From Ruminococcus sp. UBA4383 (GTDB lineage: Bacteria; Bacillota; Clostridia; Oscillospirales; Ruminococcaceae), in assembly GCA_002389995.1 (NCBI GenBank), contig DGRR01000191.1:1-7951 (forward strand): a DNA stretch of 7,951 nucleotides, written 5' to 3'. The stretch's first letter is position 1. The number at the start of each line of letters is the position of its first letter. Both the position numbers and the translations under genes were made by a program. This document shows, piece after piece, positions 1-5,658 of the stretch. The notes below the pieces were generated by a model. It searched no databases and was not told the DNA's origin. It saw only the letters and a list, made by a program, of their open reading frames with translations.

Positions 1-92
1 CCGTAGAGATTTGCGGCATGATAGGCTCTGTATCTGAAACCGACACCCTGCACTTCACCGTGAAATATCATATGTCTGCGAATTTTTTCCAT
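1..92 (-). CDS. acyP: acylphosphatase, N-terminal part (gene runs off the window start)
   Basis: Acylphosphatases are small (about 90 residue) cytoplasmic enzymes that hydrolyse the carboxyl-phosphate bond of acyl phosphates such as carbamoyl phosphate or 1,3-bisphosphoglycerate. Only the first 30 codons are present. They include the family signature HGEVQGVGFRYRA (residues 11-23), in which the GVGFR segment forms the phosphate-binding loop and Arg20 is the expected catalytic arginine. The catalytic asparagine, further into the fold, lies outside the window. The start at 90-92 is supported by a CCTCCTT on the plus strand (AAGGAGG on the coding strand, 100-106) seven bases upstream. The gene is divergent from yabP. 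The motif is distinctive, so the family call is firm, although only a third of the protein is visible. Confidence 0.9.
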   Translation of the reverse strand, partial: MEKIRRHMIFHGEVQGVGFRYRAYHAANLY

Positions 93-120
93 TCAGACCC
101 CTCCTTTTTATTATAGTATT

Positions 121-149
121 ATTATAATATAACTTTTTTTAAAAATCAA
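121..149 (-). promoter_or_regulatory. predicted sigma-A promoter of the acylphosphatase gene
   Basis: On the minus strand, TTGATT (complement of 144-149) is followed by a 17-base spacer and a perfect TATAAT (complement of 121-126). Transcription would begin near 114, just ahead of the ribosome binding site at 100-106, giving a short leader. The surrounding sequence is very AT-rich, which makes chance matches more likely, but element spacing and position are both right. Confidence 0.55.
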
Positions 150-180
150 CATATTTTTGTTCTTTAAGGTTTTTTACCCG

Positions 181-188
181 CATATAAT
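181..188 (+). promoter_or_regulatory. possible -10 element for yabP, sigma-E-like
   Basis: CATATAAT lies 25 bases upstream of the yabP start and resembles the -10 element of sporulation sigma-E promoters (CATACAAT/CATATAAT); yabP is sigma-E controlled in B. subtilis. No convincing -35 is visible at either sigma-E or sigma-A spacing: 159-166 reads GTTCTTTA. The element also contains TATAAT, so a sigma-A promoter with a weak -35 cannot be excluded. Confidence 0.35.
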
Positions 189-212
189 TTATAAAAAAAC
201 GGAGGTATTGCC

Positions 213-491
213 ATGCAGGAAAAAACTGTACAGAAAAACCAGAGCATTATCCTTGAAAACAGAAAAAGCCTTACCATATCAGGGATAACAGATGTTGACA
301 GTTTTGATGAAAAAACTGTCTGCCTTTACACACAGCTCGGTGAACTCACTATTCAGGGAAAGGATTTGCATATCGACTCTATGAGCGTTGAAACGGGTGA
401 TATGACCATAACAGGCGACATATGCGCTATGATTTACGGTGACAAGGACAAAAAAGGTCCTGTCAGTGCGCTTGGGAGGCTTTTCAGATGA
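213..491 (+). CDS. yabP: sporulation protein YabP
   Basis: YabP belongs to the YabP/YqfC family of small proteins made in the mother cell during sporulation; in B. subtilis the yabP-yabQ pair is needed for normal spore cortex formation. The 92-residue product has the usual length and shows the family's repeated beta-strand pattern: LTISGITDVDSFDE (20-33), the TQLGELTIQGKDLHI stretch (40-54) and a TGDMTITGDI turn (61-70). There is no signal peptide or membrane segment. GGAGG at 201-205 sits seven bases before the ATG. The stop overlaps the yabQ start (ATGA), so the two are probably translationally coupled. In B. subtilis the gene before yabP is the S4-domain gene yabO (rqcP); here a divergent acylphosphatase gene occupies that place. 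Confidence 0.92.
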   Translation: MQEKTVQKNQSIILENRKSLTISGITDVDSFDEKTVCLYTQLGELTIQGKDLHIDSMSVETGDMTITGDICAMIYGDKDKKGPVSALGRLFR

Positions 492-1039
492 GAGTTCCCG
501 AAACATTTTTTTCCGTAAGCGAAGAACTTGTTTTGTTTGGGATATCATGCCTTGCAGGTGCGGTTATAGGTGTATTTTATGATGTTTTCAGGGTGATAAG
601 GATTATTTTTCCGCATAATGCCGTACTTGTGACAATAGAGGATATAATATTTCTTTTATGCTATGCAGTTTTTGCGATGAGTTTTTCTTCAGCGGCAGTC
701 AGGGGCGAAATGAGGGGATATTATATTTTAGGAAATATAATAGGCTTTGTTATTTATTTTTTCACTGTCGGCAGTGTTGTGACAGAAAGTATAAGAAAAT
801 TGTTTTTACTTATGAGCAGGCTTTTTTCATTCATTACATATCCTTTTCGTGCGGCTTTTGCATTTTTATATAAAAAACTAAGGTCTGAATTTGTGGAAAA
901 TTCCAAAGTTTTTGCAAAGACCATAAAAAATTTCAATTTGCTATTGCTAAAACCATATCATTTGTTGTATAATAAAATGGAGAATAATGAAAGGAAGAAC
1001 GTGGCAGACATTGGCAGTGAGAAAAAAGAAAAAAACTAA
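488..1039 (+). CDS. yabQ: spore cortex biosynthesis protein YabQ
   Basis: YabQ is a polytopic membrane protein of the outer forespore membrane, required in B. subtilis for spore cortex formation. The 183-residue product has hydrophobic segments at about 14-36, 46-69, 77-98 and a shorter one near 113-128. It shows family features such as the YDVFRV motif (31-36) after the first membrane segment and an ED pair (51-52) before the second. The C-terminal 50 residues are basic and hydrophilic and probably cytoplasmic. The ATG overlaps the yabP stop by four bases. The 3' end overlaps the next gene by 53 bases in another frame, which is long for a bacterial gene pair. The call rests on the membrane pattern, the motifs and the yabP neighbour. 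Confidence 0.9.
   Translation: MRVPETFFSVSEELVLFGISCLAGAVIGVFYDVFRVIRIIFPHNAVLVTIEDIIFLLCYAVFAMSFSSAAVRGEMRGYYILGNIIGFVIYFFTVGSVVTESIRKLFLLMSRLFSFITYPFRAAFAFLYKKLRSEFVENSKVFAKTIKNFNLLLLKPYHLLYNKMENNERKNVADIGSEKKEKN
944..973 (+). promoter_or_regulatory. possible internal promoter for the divIC-like gene
   Basis: Inside the 3' end of yabQ, TTGCTA (944-949) is followed by an 18-base spacer and a perfect TATAAT (968-973), fourteen bases before the divIC-like ATG. Transcription would start near 980, leaving almost no leader. An internal promoter would make sense because division and S1 proteins are needed in growing cells whereas yabPQ are sporulation genes. The -35 is only a 4/6 match, so this stays tentative. 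Confidence 0.3.
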
Positions 1040-1349
1040 GGTCAACCTTAAAAAAAATAAGCCCCGCAAAAAAGGTCTGTTTAACCGTAAACTCGTGTAT
1101 GCCGCAGCAACGGTTTCTGTCATCGTCTGTACTGTGCTTTTTATCACAACTTTAAGAGACTGCCGTATCAAGGACGATGAGGCGAAACTTATCGAAGAAC
1201 AGATAAAAAGCTACGAAAAGGAAAATGAGGAACTCCAGAAAATCCTCGACAGCGATGATATATCAGAATATATGGAAAAAGTCGCTCTCGAAAAATATGG
1301 CTACGCCTACCCCGACGAGAGAAGATTTTATGAAACATCAAGAGATTGA
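987..1349 (+). CDS. divIC: septum formation initiator, DivIC/FtsB family
   Basis: DivIC (FtsB in Gram-negatives) is a bitopic membrane protein that pairs with FtsL and DivIB/FtsQ in the division complex and helps activate septal peptidoglycan synthesis. The 120-residue product has a strongly basic cytoplasmic N-terminus (1-36), one membrane segment (about 37-56), a heptad-rich coiled coil outside (about 63-88) and the family-like C-terminal segment ISEYMEKVALEKYGYAYPDE (92-111), which matches the usual pattern of Y-x-E-x-x-A-x-E-K-x-G. The ATG at 987 has a GGAG (979-982) only four bases upstream, which is tight. TTG 1011 and GTG 1017 are in-frame alternatives that would shorten the overlap with yabQ, with AAGGAAG (991-997) as a possible but distant ribosome site. 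Position after yabQ and before an S1 gene matches B. subtilis. Confidence 0.85.
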   Translation: MKGRTWQTLAVRKKKKTKVNLKKNKPRKKGLFNRKLVYAAATVSVIVCTVLFITTLRDCRIKDDEAKLIEEQIKSYEKENEELQKILDSDDISEYMEKVALEKYGYAYPDERRFYETSRD

Positions 1350-1385
1350 TATGTGAACAAAAGAAATGTTAAAGGAGATAATTCA

Positions 1386-1826
1386 ATGCAGCAGTTGGAA
1401 ATCGGAAAAATTTATAACGGTAAGGTAAAGGGAATCACTCAGTACGGCGCATTCGTCGATATCGACGGCGGCGGTACGGGTATGGTGCATATTTCCGAAA
1501 TCGCCAATACTTTCGTAAACGAAATAAGAGACCACCTCACCGAAAATCAGGAAGTAAGAGTCAAGGTAATAGGTATCAATGAAGCAGGCAAAGTAAGCCT
1601 CTCCATTAAAAAAGCCCTCGAAGAAAACGGTGAGCCTGCTCCCGTAAAAAAGGATTCCCCAAAAAATGAAAAGCCTAAGCCGAATATCTGGAAACCTAAA
1701 AAAACTATCCCCCAGTCGGAAATGACTTTCGAGGACATGATGTCTCACTTCAAACAGACAAGCGAGGAGCGTATGTGCGACCTCAAAAGAAGTACCGACC
1801 GCAAAAATAAAACAAGAAGAAAATAA
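1386..1826 (+). CDS. yabR: S1-domain RNA-binding protein, YabR type
   Basis: This is a cytoplasmic protein with one S1 domain (about 3-76), including IGKIYNGKVKGITQYGAFVD and GMVHISEIA (32-40), the RNA-binding fold. After it comes a Pro/Lys-rich linker (about 81-110) and a short tail with the conserved-looking FEDMMSHFKQTSEERMCDLK (115-134), then a very basic end. YabR/GSP13-type proteins associate with RNA or ribosomes, but a precise role is not established from sequence. I chose the ATG at 1386 because AGGAG (1373-1377) lies eight bases upstream. A GTG at 1353 in the same frame would add eleven residues that are not part of the domain and lacks a ribosome site. Product length is 146 residues. 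It directly follows the divIC-like gene (36-base gap), as yabR does in B. subtilis. Confidence 0.88.
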   Translation: MQQLEIGKIYNGKVKGITQYGAFVDIDGGGTGMVHISEIANTFVNEIRDHLTENQEVRVKVIGINEAGKVSLSIKKALEENGEPAPVKKDSPKNEKPKPNIWKPKKTIPQSEMTFEDMMSHFKQTSEERMCDLKRSTDRKNKTRRK

Positions 1827-1891
1827 TCATTTTTTGTAAGTTTTACATAAAAAAATAATTGTGCATATGCTTAAATTTTCTTGCGTTGGTA

Positions 1892-1920
1892 TTGAAAATT
1901 TTCTGCCTTTATGCTATAAT
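1892..1920 (+). promoter_or_regulatory. strong predicted sigma-A promoter of secG
   Basis: TTGAAA (1892-1897), a 17-base spacer and TATAAT (1915-1920) with an extended -10 TGC (1912-1914) form a near-consensus vegetative promoter. Transcription should begin near 1927, giving a leader of roughly 57 bases to the secG ATG. This implies that secG, and probably rnr, are transcribed separately from the yabP-S1 cluster. Confidence 0.8.
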
Positions 1921-1984
1921 TAAAAGGCTAACCGAATAATAAGGCTTTCGCCACGATATATCAAAAAATTACGGAGGTATAATA

Positions 1985-2245
1985 ATGTCGATACTTGAAA
2001 TTATAGGAGGAGCAATCCTTCTCGTAGTATGTCTTGCTGTAATAATCCTCTGCCTTTCTCAGGAGCAGAAATCTCAGGACAGCATGACAGCAGCTCTCAC
2101 GGGTGCAAGTACAGATTCTTTCTACGGAAAGAATGAGGGCAGGTCAAAAGAAGCTATTCTCAATAAAATTACAAGATTCCTCGGAATAGTTCTCTTTGTA
2201 GTCGTTCTTGCTGTAAACATCGTCCCAATCTTTACGGAAAAGTAA
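1985..2245 (+). CDS. secG: preprotein translocase subunit SecG
   Basis: SecG is the small accessory subunit of the SecYEG channel and aids SecA-driven protein export across the cytoplasmic membrane. The 86-residue product has the expected two-helix layout: a membrane segment at about 3-24, a polar loop and a second segment at about 64-82. The loop carries family features, namely the SQEQKS segment after helix one, the AALTGASTDSFYGKNEGRS region (36-54; usually a glycine-rich GG..D.FFGKN type sequence) and a LNKITRFLG entry to helix two. GGAGG at 1973-1977 lies seven bases before the ATG. It is followed by rnr, a common secG-rnr arrangement in Firmicutes. Confidence 0.93.
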   Translation: MSILEIIGGAILLVVCLAVIILCLSQEQKSQDSMTAALTGASTDSFYGKNEGRSKEAILNKITRFLGIVLFVVVLAVNIVPIFTEK

Positions 2246-2250
2246 GATAC

Positions 2251-2281
2251 AGCCCCGTGACAAAAGTCATGGGGCTTGTTT
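2251..2281 (+). terminator. hairpin between secG and rnr, probable partial terminator
   Basis: An 11-base-pair stem (2251-2261 with 2266-2276, one G-U pair) closes on an AAAA loop. The tail reads TGTTTATTATT, which is T-rich but has no uninterrupted T run. It could be a leaky terminator or an RNA-stabilising hairpin that sets the secG:rnr ratio. rnr begins only 28 bases after the stem with no clear promoter of its own, so some read-through is likely. Confidence 0.65.
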
Positions 2282-2303
2282 ATTATTAAAAAGAGGTGAA
2301 ATA

Positions 2304-4463
2304 ATGTCAAAGAAAAAAGATAATAAAAAAATTAAAGATGATTCCGTAAGCATCGAAAGCTATAAGAATAAAATCGTAACTTTTCTTAAAGCAAATAAAA
2401 AAAGATTAATGCCTTTAAATGAACTCGAAACAAAATGCAGGACAAATAAATCAGGTTATGAAAATTTTGCAATCGCATTCGATGAACTCAGAACAGAAGG
2501 TATAGTCACTGTAAGAAAGGGAATGAAAGTCGCTCTGTGTTCAAGAATGGGATTCCATGTGGGCGAAATTACAAGACTGAGCCGTACTTTCGGATTTGCC
2601 ATGACAGAGGACGGCACAGAATATTTTATCCCGGGAAAATGTATGCTCGGTGCTATGCCGCAGGATAAGGTTCTGATATCTGATATAGTTTCACGTTCGG
2701 GAGAACCAGAGGGAGAAGTCGAGGATATTATACAGTTCGGAAGTTCAGTTCTTACAGGAAAAATTGAATATGCTGACGGAGGACTTTATCTTGTCCCTGA
2801 CAAAGCTTCAAAAAATCATATGATAATTTCAAAAGCCGAAAGTATACCATATAATGAGGGCGATAAAGTCCTCGCTGAAATAGTTTACAGAGGAAAACGC
2901 CATGCGGAACATAAAGTTAAAATAGTATCTGTTTTCGGCAATTCCGAGCTTGCGTCATCATGCGCCATGTCGATACTCTGCGAACATGGTGCGCCTGATG
3001 AATTTCCCGATGATGTAATTAAGGAGGCAAGGAAAATTTCAGAAGGCGGTGTGCAGGAATATAATTTCAATAACCGCATTGATTTAAGACATCTGCCGAT
3101 ATTCACAATAGACGGTGCGGATTCAAAAGACCTTGATGATGCAATATCCGTTGAAAAAACCGAAAAAGGCTATTTGTTAGGCGTTCATATTGCAGATGTT
3201 TCACATTATGTCAAAGGTAACAGCGCACTCGACAAAGAGGCTTTAAAGCGTGGCACAAGCATATACTATGCAAATAAAGTTATTCCCATGCTCCCGAAAG
3301 AACTCTCCAACGGAATATGTTCGCTTAATCCTGATGAGGATAGGCTGACACTTTCATGTTTTGCGGAACTTTCTCCGCAGGGAGATATGCTTTCATATAA
3401 ATTCTGCAAAAGCGTAATAAAATCAAGAGTAAAGGGCGTTTATTCGGAAGTAAACAGTATCCTCGAAGGAAATGAATCATCTGAATTAAAAGATAAATAT
3501 AAAAGCGTAATCAATGAAATTCCACTTATCAATGAACTTGCAGATGTTCTCATAGCTAAAAGAAAACTCCGCCATACTCCCGAAATCGAAACAACTGAAA
3601 GTAAACTAATCATAAATGCCAACGGCATATGTACAGATGTCCAGCCAAGAGAAAGAGGCAGGGCAGAACGTATTATTGAGGAATTTATGCTGACTGCAAA
3701 TGAAGCCGCCGCAAAACTCGCAAAAGAGAAAAAAGTTCCTTTTGTATACCGTGTGCATGAAATTCCGCCTGAGGAAAAAATAGAAAATCTCTGCCGGACA
3801 CTTGTAAAAATAGGCGTTGACTACCCGCATTTCACGGAATTTAAACCTGCCCATGCCGCACAGATTCTTGAAAATGCCAGAAATACCGATAAATATGAAG
3901 CAGTCAATATGATGGTGCTTCGTTCAATGTCAAAGGCGGAATATTCACCTGAACCGCTCGGACATTTCGGACTTGCACTTGATGACTATGCACATTTTAC
4001 CTCTCCTATAAGACGTTATCCCGATTTGGCTATACACAGAATAATAACAGATATTCTCGCAGGCTATGACAATACATGGCTTAACAAGAGATATTCAGGA
4101 TTTGCAGTAAATGCCGCAGAACGTTCATCTGCCGCAGAAGTCAGGGCTGTAACGATTGAAAGAGACTGCGAGGACTGCTATAAGGCTGAATATATGAAAC
4201 AGCATATAGGCGAAAGCTTTACCGCTAAAATATCAGGCGTTACAGAGTTCGGATTCTATGCACAGTTACCCAATACAGTAGAAGGTCTTGTGCATATAAG
4301 AACTCTCCCTGAGGGAGAATATGACTATTCAGAACCCGTTTCGCTTACGGAAAAATTCAGCGGTGTTTCATATACTCTCGGTCAGACTGTACAGGTACTA
4401 TGTGCCGCTGTAAATGTAGGTGACGGGACAATTGATTTTGTCCTTGATAATGATGATGAATGA
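2304..4463 (+). CDS. rnr: ribonuclease R (RNase II/RNB family 3'-5' exoribonuclease)
   Basis: RNase R degrades RNA processively from the 3' end, including structured RNA, and takes part in mRNA and rRNA turnover and in trans-translation. The 719-residue product has the full domain order: winged-helix N-terminus (about 18-75), cold-shock domains (about 84-215), the RNB catalytic domain (about 260-590) and a C-terminal S1 domain (about 636-715). The catalytic metal-binding motif DGADSKDLDD (270-279) retains all four aspartates (270, 276, 278, 279), and the second signature HFTSPIRRYPDLAIHR begins at residue 564 with both arginines present. The S1 domain is followed by a short acidic end (DNDDE) and lacks the lysine-rich tail seen in some orthologues. 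An AGAGGTG site (2292-2298) precedes the ATG. The usual Firmicutes follower smpB is not seen; a lipoprotein gene follows instead. Confidence 0.97.
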   Translation: MSKKKDNKKIKDDSVSIESYKNKIVTFLKANKKRLMPLNELETKCRTNKSGYENFAIAFDELRTEGIVTVRKGMKVALCSRMGFHVGEITRLSRTFGFAMTEDGTEYFIPGKCMLGAMPQDKVLISDIVSRSGEPEGEVEDIIQFGSSVLTGKIEYADGGLYLVPDKASKNHMIISKAESIPYNEGDKVLAEIVYRGKRHAEHKVKIVSVFGNSELASSCAMSILCEHGAPDEFPDDVIKEARKISEGGVQEYNFNNRIDLRHLPIFTIDGADSKDLDDAISVEKTEKGYLLGVHIADVSHYVKGNSALDKEALKRGTSIYYANKVIPMLPKELSNGICSLNPDEDRLTLSCFAELSPQGDMLSYKFCKSVIKSRVKGVYSEVNSILEGNESSELKDKYKSVINEIPLINELADVLIAKRKLRHTPEIETTESKLIINANGICTDVQPRERGRAERIIEEFMLTANEAAAKLAKEKKVPFVYRVHEIPPEEKIENLCRTLVKIGVDYPHFTEFKPAHAAQILENARNTDKYEAVNMMVLRSMSKAEYSPEPLGHFGLALDDYAHFTSPIRRYPDLAIHRIITDILAGYDNTWLNKRYSGFAVNAAERSSAAEVRAVTIERDCEDCYKAEYMKQHIGESFTAKISGVTEFGFYAQLPNTVEGLVHIRTLPEGEYDYSEPVSLTEKFSGVSYTLGQTVQVLCAAVNVGDGTIDFVLDNDDE

Positions 4464-4474
4464 GGAGATATAAT

Positions 4475-5338
4475 ATGAGGAAGATAATCGCCTTTTCTGC
4501 ACTGATGATTGTATGTTCAATGTTTTCGGGCTGTTCAGTCGTGAAAAGTACAGGCTTTACAGGTGTTGTGCCGCAGGAAACAACAGAAGCCGTTTCGTCT
4601 GTCGTTACTCAGCCCCAGACACAGACACAGACACAGCAGGTCACAACAGATGTTCCCGTGACTACTGCCGCAGAAACAGATGATATACAGGAAGTCACTA
4701 CTGTAACCGCAGAAAAGGAACTCGCAGACCCGAATATTTTTTCAACTCCCGATAAAGTCCCCGTTCCCAATATGGAAGGGGATAACCATGAAGATTATGA
4801 AAATATAGAAGTTGACAATAACGGTGCTGTCGTTGTAAACAATGATATGCTTTCACTTTCGGACGATGAACTAAAAGCCGCTGCACAGACACTCTATGAA
4901 TCAGCCTGCAAAACTGAATGGAGTTATACAGTCGGTTCGCCTTATGCTATAAATTACGATGAAAGCATAGAAAATGAACTGGGCTGGAAATATTATATGA
5001 TAATAACTGACGGAATCAATTCAATTGCAGATGTGGAAAAGGATTATTACAAGGTTTTCAGCCATAAATACCCCAATGCACTTTCTGAAACATTTATGGA
5101 GTCAGGCGGTCATGTGTATGCGCTTAACGGTTCGAGAGGTACTAATATATTCTATCTCAATTCCAAAATAACAAGTATCGACTCAAAGGGCGATGATGAG
5201 ATAATGTTTACAGTCACAAGCTATTATGACGGTTCGCCTTATGACGATTCCGGTTCATATGAAGATGCGGCTGAATTTTCAATGGTGCGTGATGATGACG
5301 GAACATGGAAAGCAGGAAAATTCAGACTGCCATATTAA
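4475..5338 (+). CDS. lipoprotein of unknown function
   Basis: I do not recognise this gene firmly. The 287-residue product starts with a lipoprotein signal peptide (1-19) ending in MFSGC, so Cys20 should be lipid-modified and the protein anchored outside the membrane. A Thr/Gln/Val-rich tether (about 30-85, including a TQTQTQTQ run) leads to a C-terminal alpha/beta domain (about 128-287). The domain contains LSDDELKAAAQTLYESA, WKYYMIITDGINSIADVEKDYYKVFS and a region rich in Tyr, Asp and Gly. The layout of a helical start followed by a compact beta domain vaguely recalls the IseA-type inhibitors of cell-wall DL-endopeptidases, but this is only a guess. ATG 4475 is preferred because AGGAG (4463-4467) lies seven bases upstream. 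ATG 4460 would put five extra residues before the signal and has no ribosome site. It sits 11 bases after rnr and is probably co-transcribed with it. Confidence 0.8.
   Translation: MRKIIAFSALMIVCSMFSGCSVVKSTGFTGVVPQETTEAVSSVVTQPQTQTQTQQVTTDVPVTTAAETDDIQEVTTVTAEKELADPNIFSTPDKVPVPNMEGDNHEDYENIEVDNNGAVVVNNDMLSLSDDELKAAAQTLYESACKTEWSYTVGSPYAINYDESIENELGWKYYMIITDGINSIADVEKDYYKVFSHKYPNALSETFMESGGHVYALNGSRGTNIFYLNSKITSIDSKGDDEIMFTVTSYYDGSPYDDSGSYEDAAEFSMVRDDDGTWKAGKFRLPY
4616..4636 (+). repeat. short hexanucleotide tandem repeat in the lipoprotein tether
   Basis: CAGACA is repeated three times (4616-4633) and followed by CAG, encoding alternating Gln and Thr. Because the unit is six bases, slippage would change tether length without shifting the frame. 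Confidence 0.75.
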
Positions 5339-5353
5339 TTGATTTTTGTTTTG

Positions 5354-5382
5354 AACAGCGGTTATAAGCCGCTGTTTTTTTT
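5354..5382 (+). terminator. intrinsic terminator after the rnr-lipoprotein group
   Basis: AACAGCGG (5354-5361) pairs with CCGCTGTT (5369-5376) around a seven-base loop, and the transcript then runs through eight consecutive T residues (5375-5382, the first two also in the stem). It begins 16 bases after the lipoprotein stop and is a textbook Rho-independent terminator for plus-strand transcription. Confidence 0.9.
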
Positions 5383-5542
5383 GTTAATCTAATGCAACAA
5401 AATTTATTTTTCAATTAGTTTATTAATACAAACTTTTTAAATATGAATATTGATTCAGATGTTATTTTTACTGTATATAATCGAAAAAGTCATTATAAAT
5501 ATATATTATCCTACTAAAAATAAAGTTGTAACCGTTTTGTTA
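5383..5542. other. AT-rich intergenic spacer without a recognisable gene
   Basis: This stretch, part of the 320-base gap between the lipoprotein and the iron permease, is very AT-rich. It holds no open frame with a ribosome binding site and no RNA gene I can recognise. A TATAAT at 5476-5481 has no -35 at suitable spacing. The AT-richness may act as an upstream element for the promoter at 5543. Confidence 0.6.
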
Positions 5543-5572
5543 TTGACTTTTAGCGTTGATTGGTGTTATAAT
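5543..5572 (+). promoter_or_regulatory. predicted sigma-A promoter of the iron-uptake operon
   Basis: TTGACT (5543-5548), an 18-base spacer and TATAAT (5567-5572) with extended -10 TGT (5564-5566) form a strong vegetative promoter. Transcription should begin around 5579, leaving a leader of about 80 bases that contains both GTTAG-N6-CTAAC repeats. The strength of the elements together with operators directly downstream suggests a promoter kept off by a repressor rather than one needing an activator. Confidence 0.8.
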
Positions 5573-5584
5573 TCTTTTTGGAAT

Positions 5585-5606
5585 AAGGTTAGTAAATTCT
5601 AACCTT
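5585..5606 (+). promoter_or_regulatory. operator-like inverted repeat 1, possible DtxR/IdeR-family site
   Basis: AAGGTTAG (5585-5592) and CTAACCTT (5599-5606) are perfect eight-base arms around TAAATT. It starts a few bases after the expected transcription start. The AGGTTAG arm equals the half-site core of the DtxR/IdeR operator (TTAGGTTAG...CTAACCTAA), though classical DtxR operators have a much shorter gap between arms. Binding by a metal-dependent repressor is inferred from this resemblance and from the iron-uptake genes downstream. Confidence 0.6.
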
Positions 5607-5621
5607 TTATATTTTGTTTGT

Positions 5622-5641
5622 AGGTTAGATTTTTCTAACTT
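5622..5641 (+). promoter_or_regulatory. operator-like inverted repeat 2, possible DtxR/IdeR-family site
   Basis: AGGTTAG (5622-5628) and CTAACTT (5635-5641) repeat the GTTAG-N6-CTAAC core of the first site, 36 bases downstream centre to centre. The repeat ends just before the AAGGAG ribosome binding site (5645-5650). As RNA it could also form a small hairpin (GUUAGA with UCUAAC). Identical core and spacer in both copies argue for a protein-binding site. Confidence 0.58.
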
Positions 5642-5658
5642 TTTAAGGAGATGATATA

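Noticed and set aside
1353..1385. GTG start 33 bases upstream for the S1 protein
   Set aside because: No ribosome site precedes it, whereas AGGAG sits eight bases before ATG 1386; the added residues encode the ribosome site itself.
1830..1852. AT-rich inverted repeat after the S1 gene as a terminator
   Set aside because: The stem has only a GTAA/TTAC core with a mismatch beyond it, and the sequence after it is an A run rather than a T run on the plus strand.
1926..1934. CTAACC half-site just after the secG promoter, similar to the arms at 5585-5641
   Set aside because: It is a single half-site with no inverted partner at the six-base spacing, and secG has no link to metal uptake.
5476..5481. 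TATAAT in the spacer as a second promoter for the permease
   Set aside because: The nearest -35-like TTGATT is 20 bases away, and the promoter at 5543-5572 is much better.
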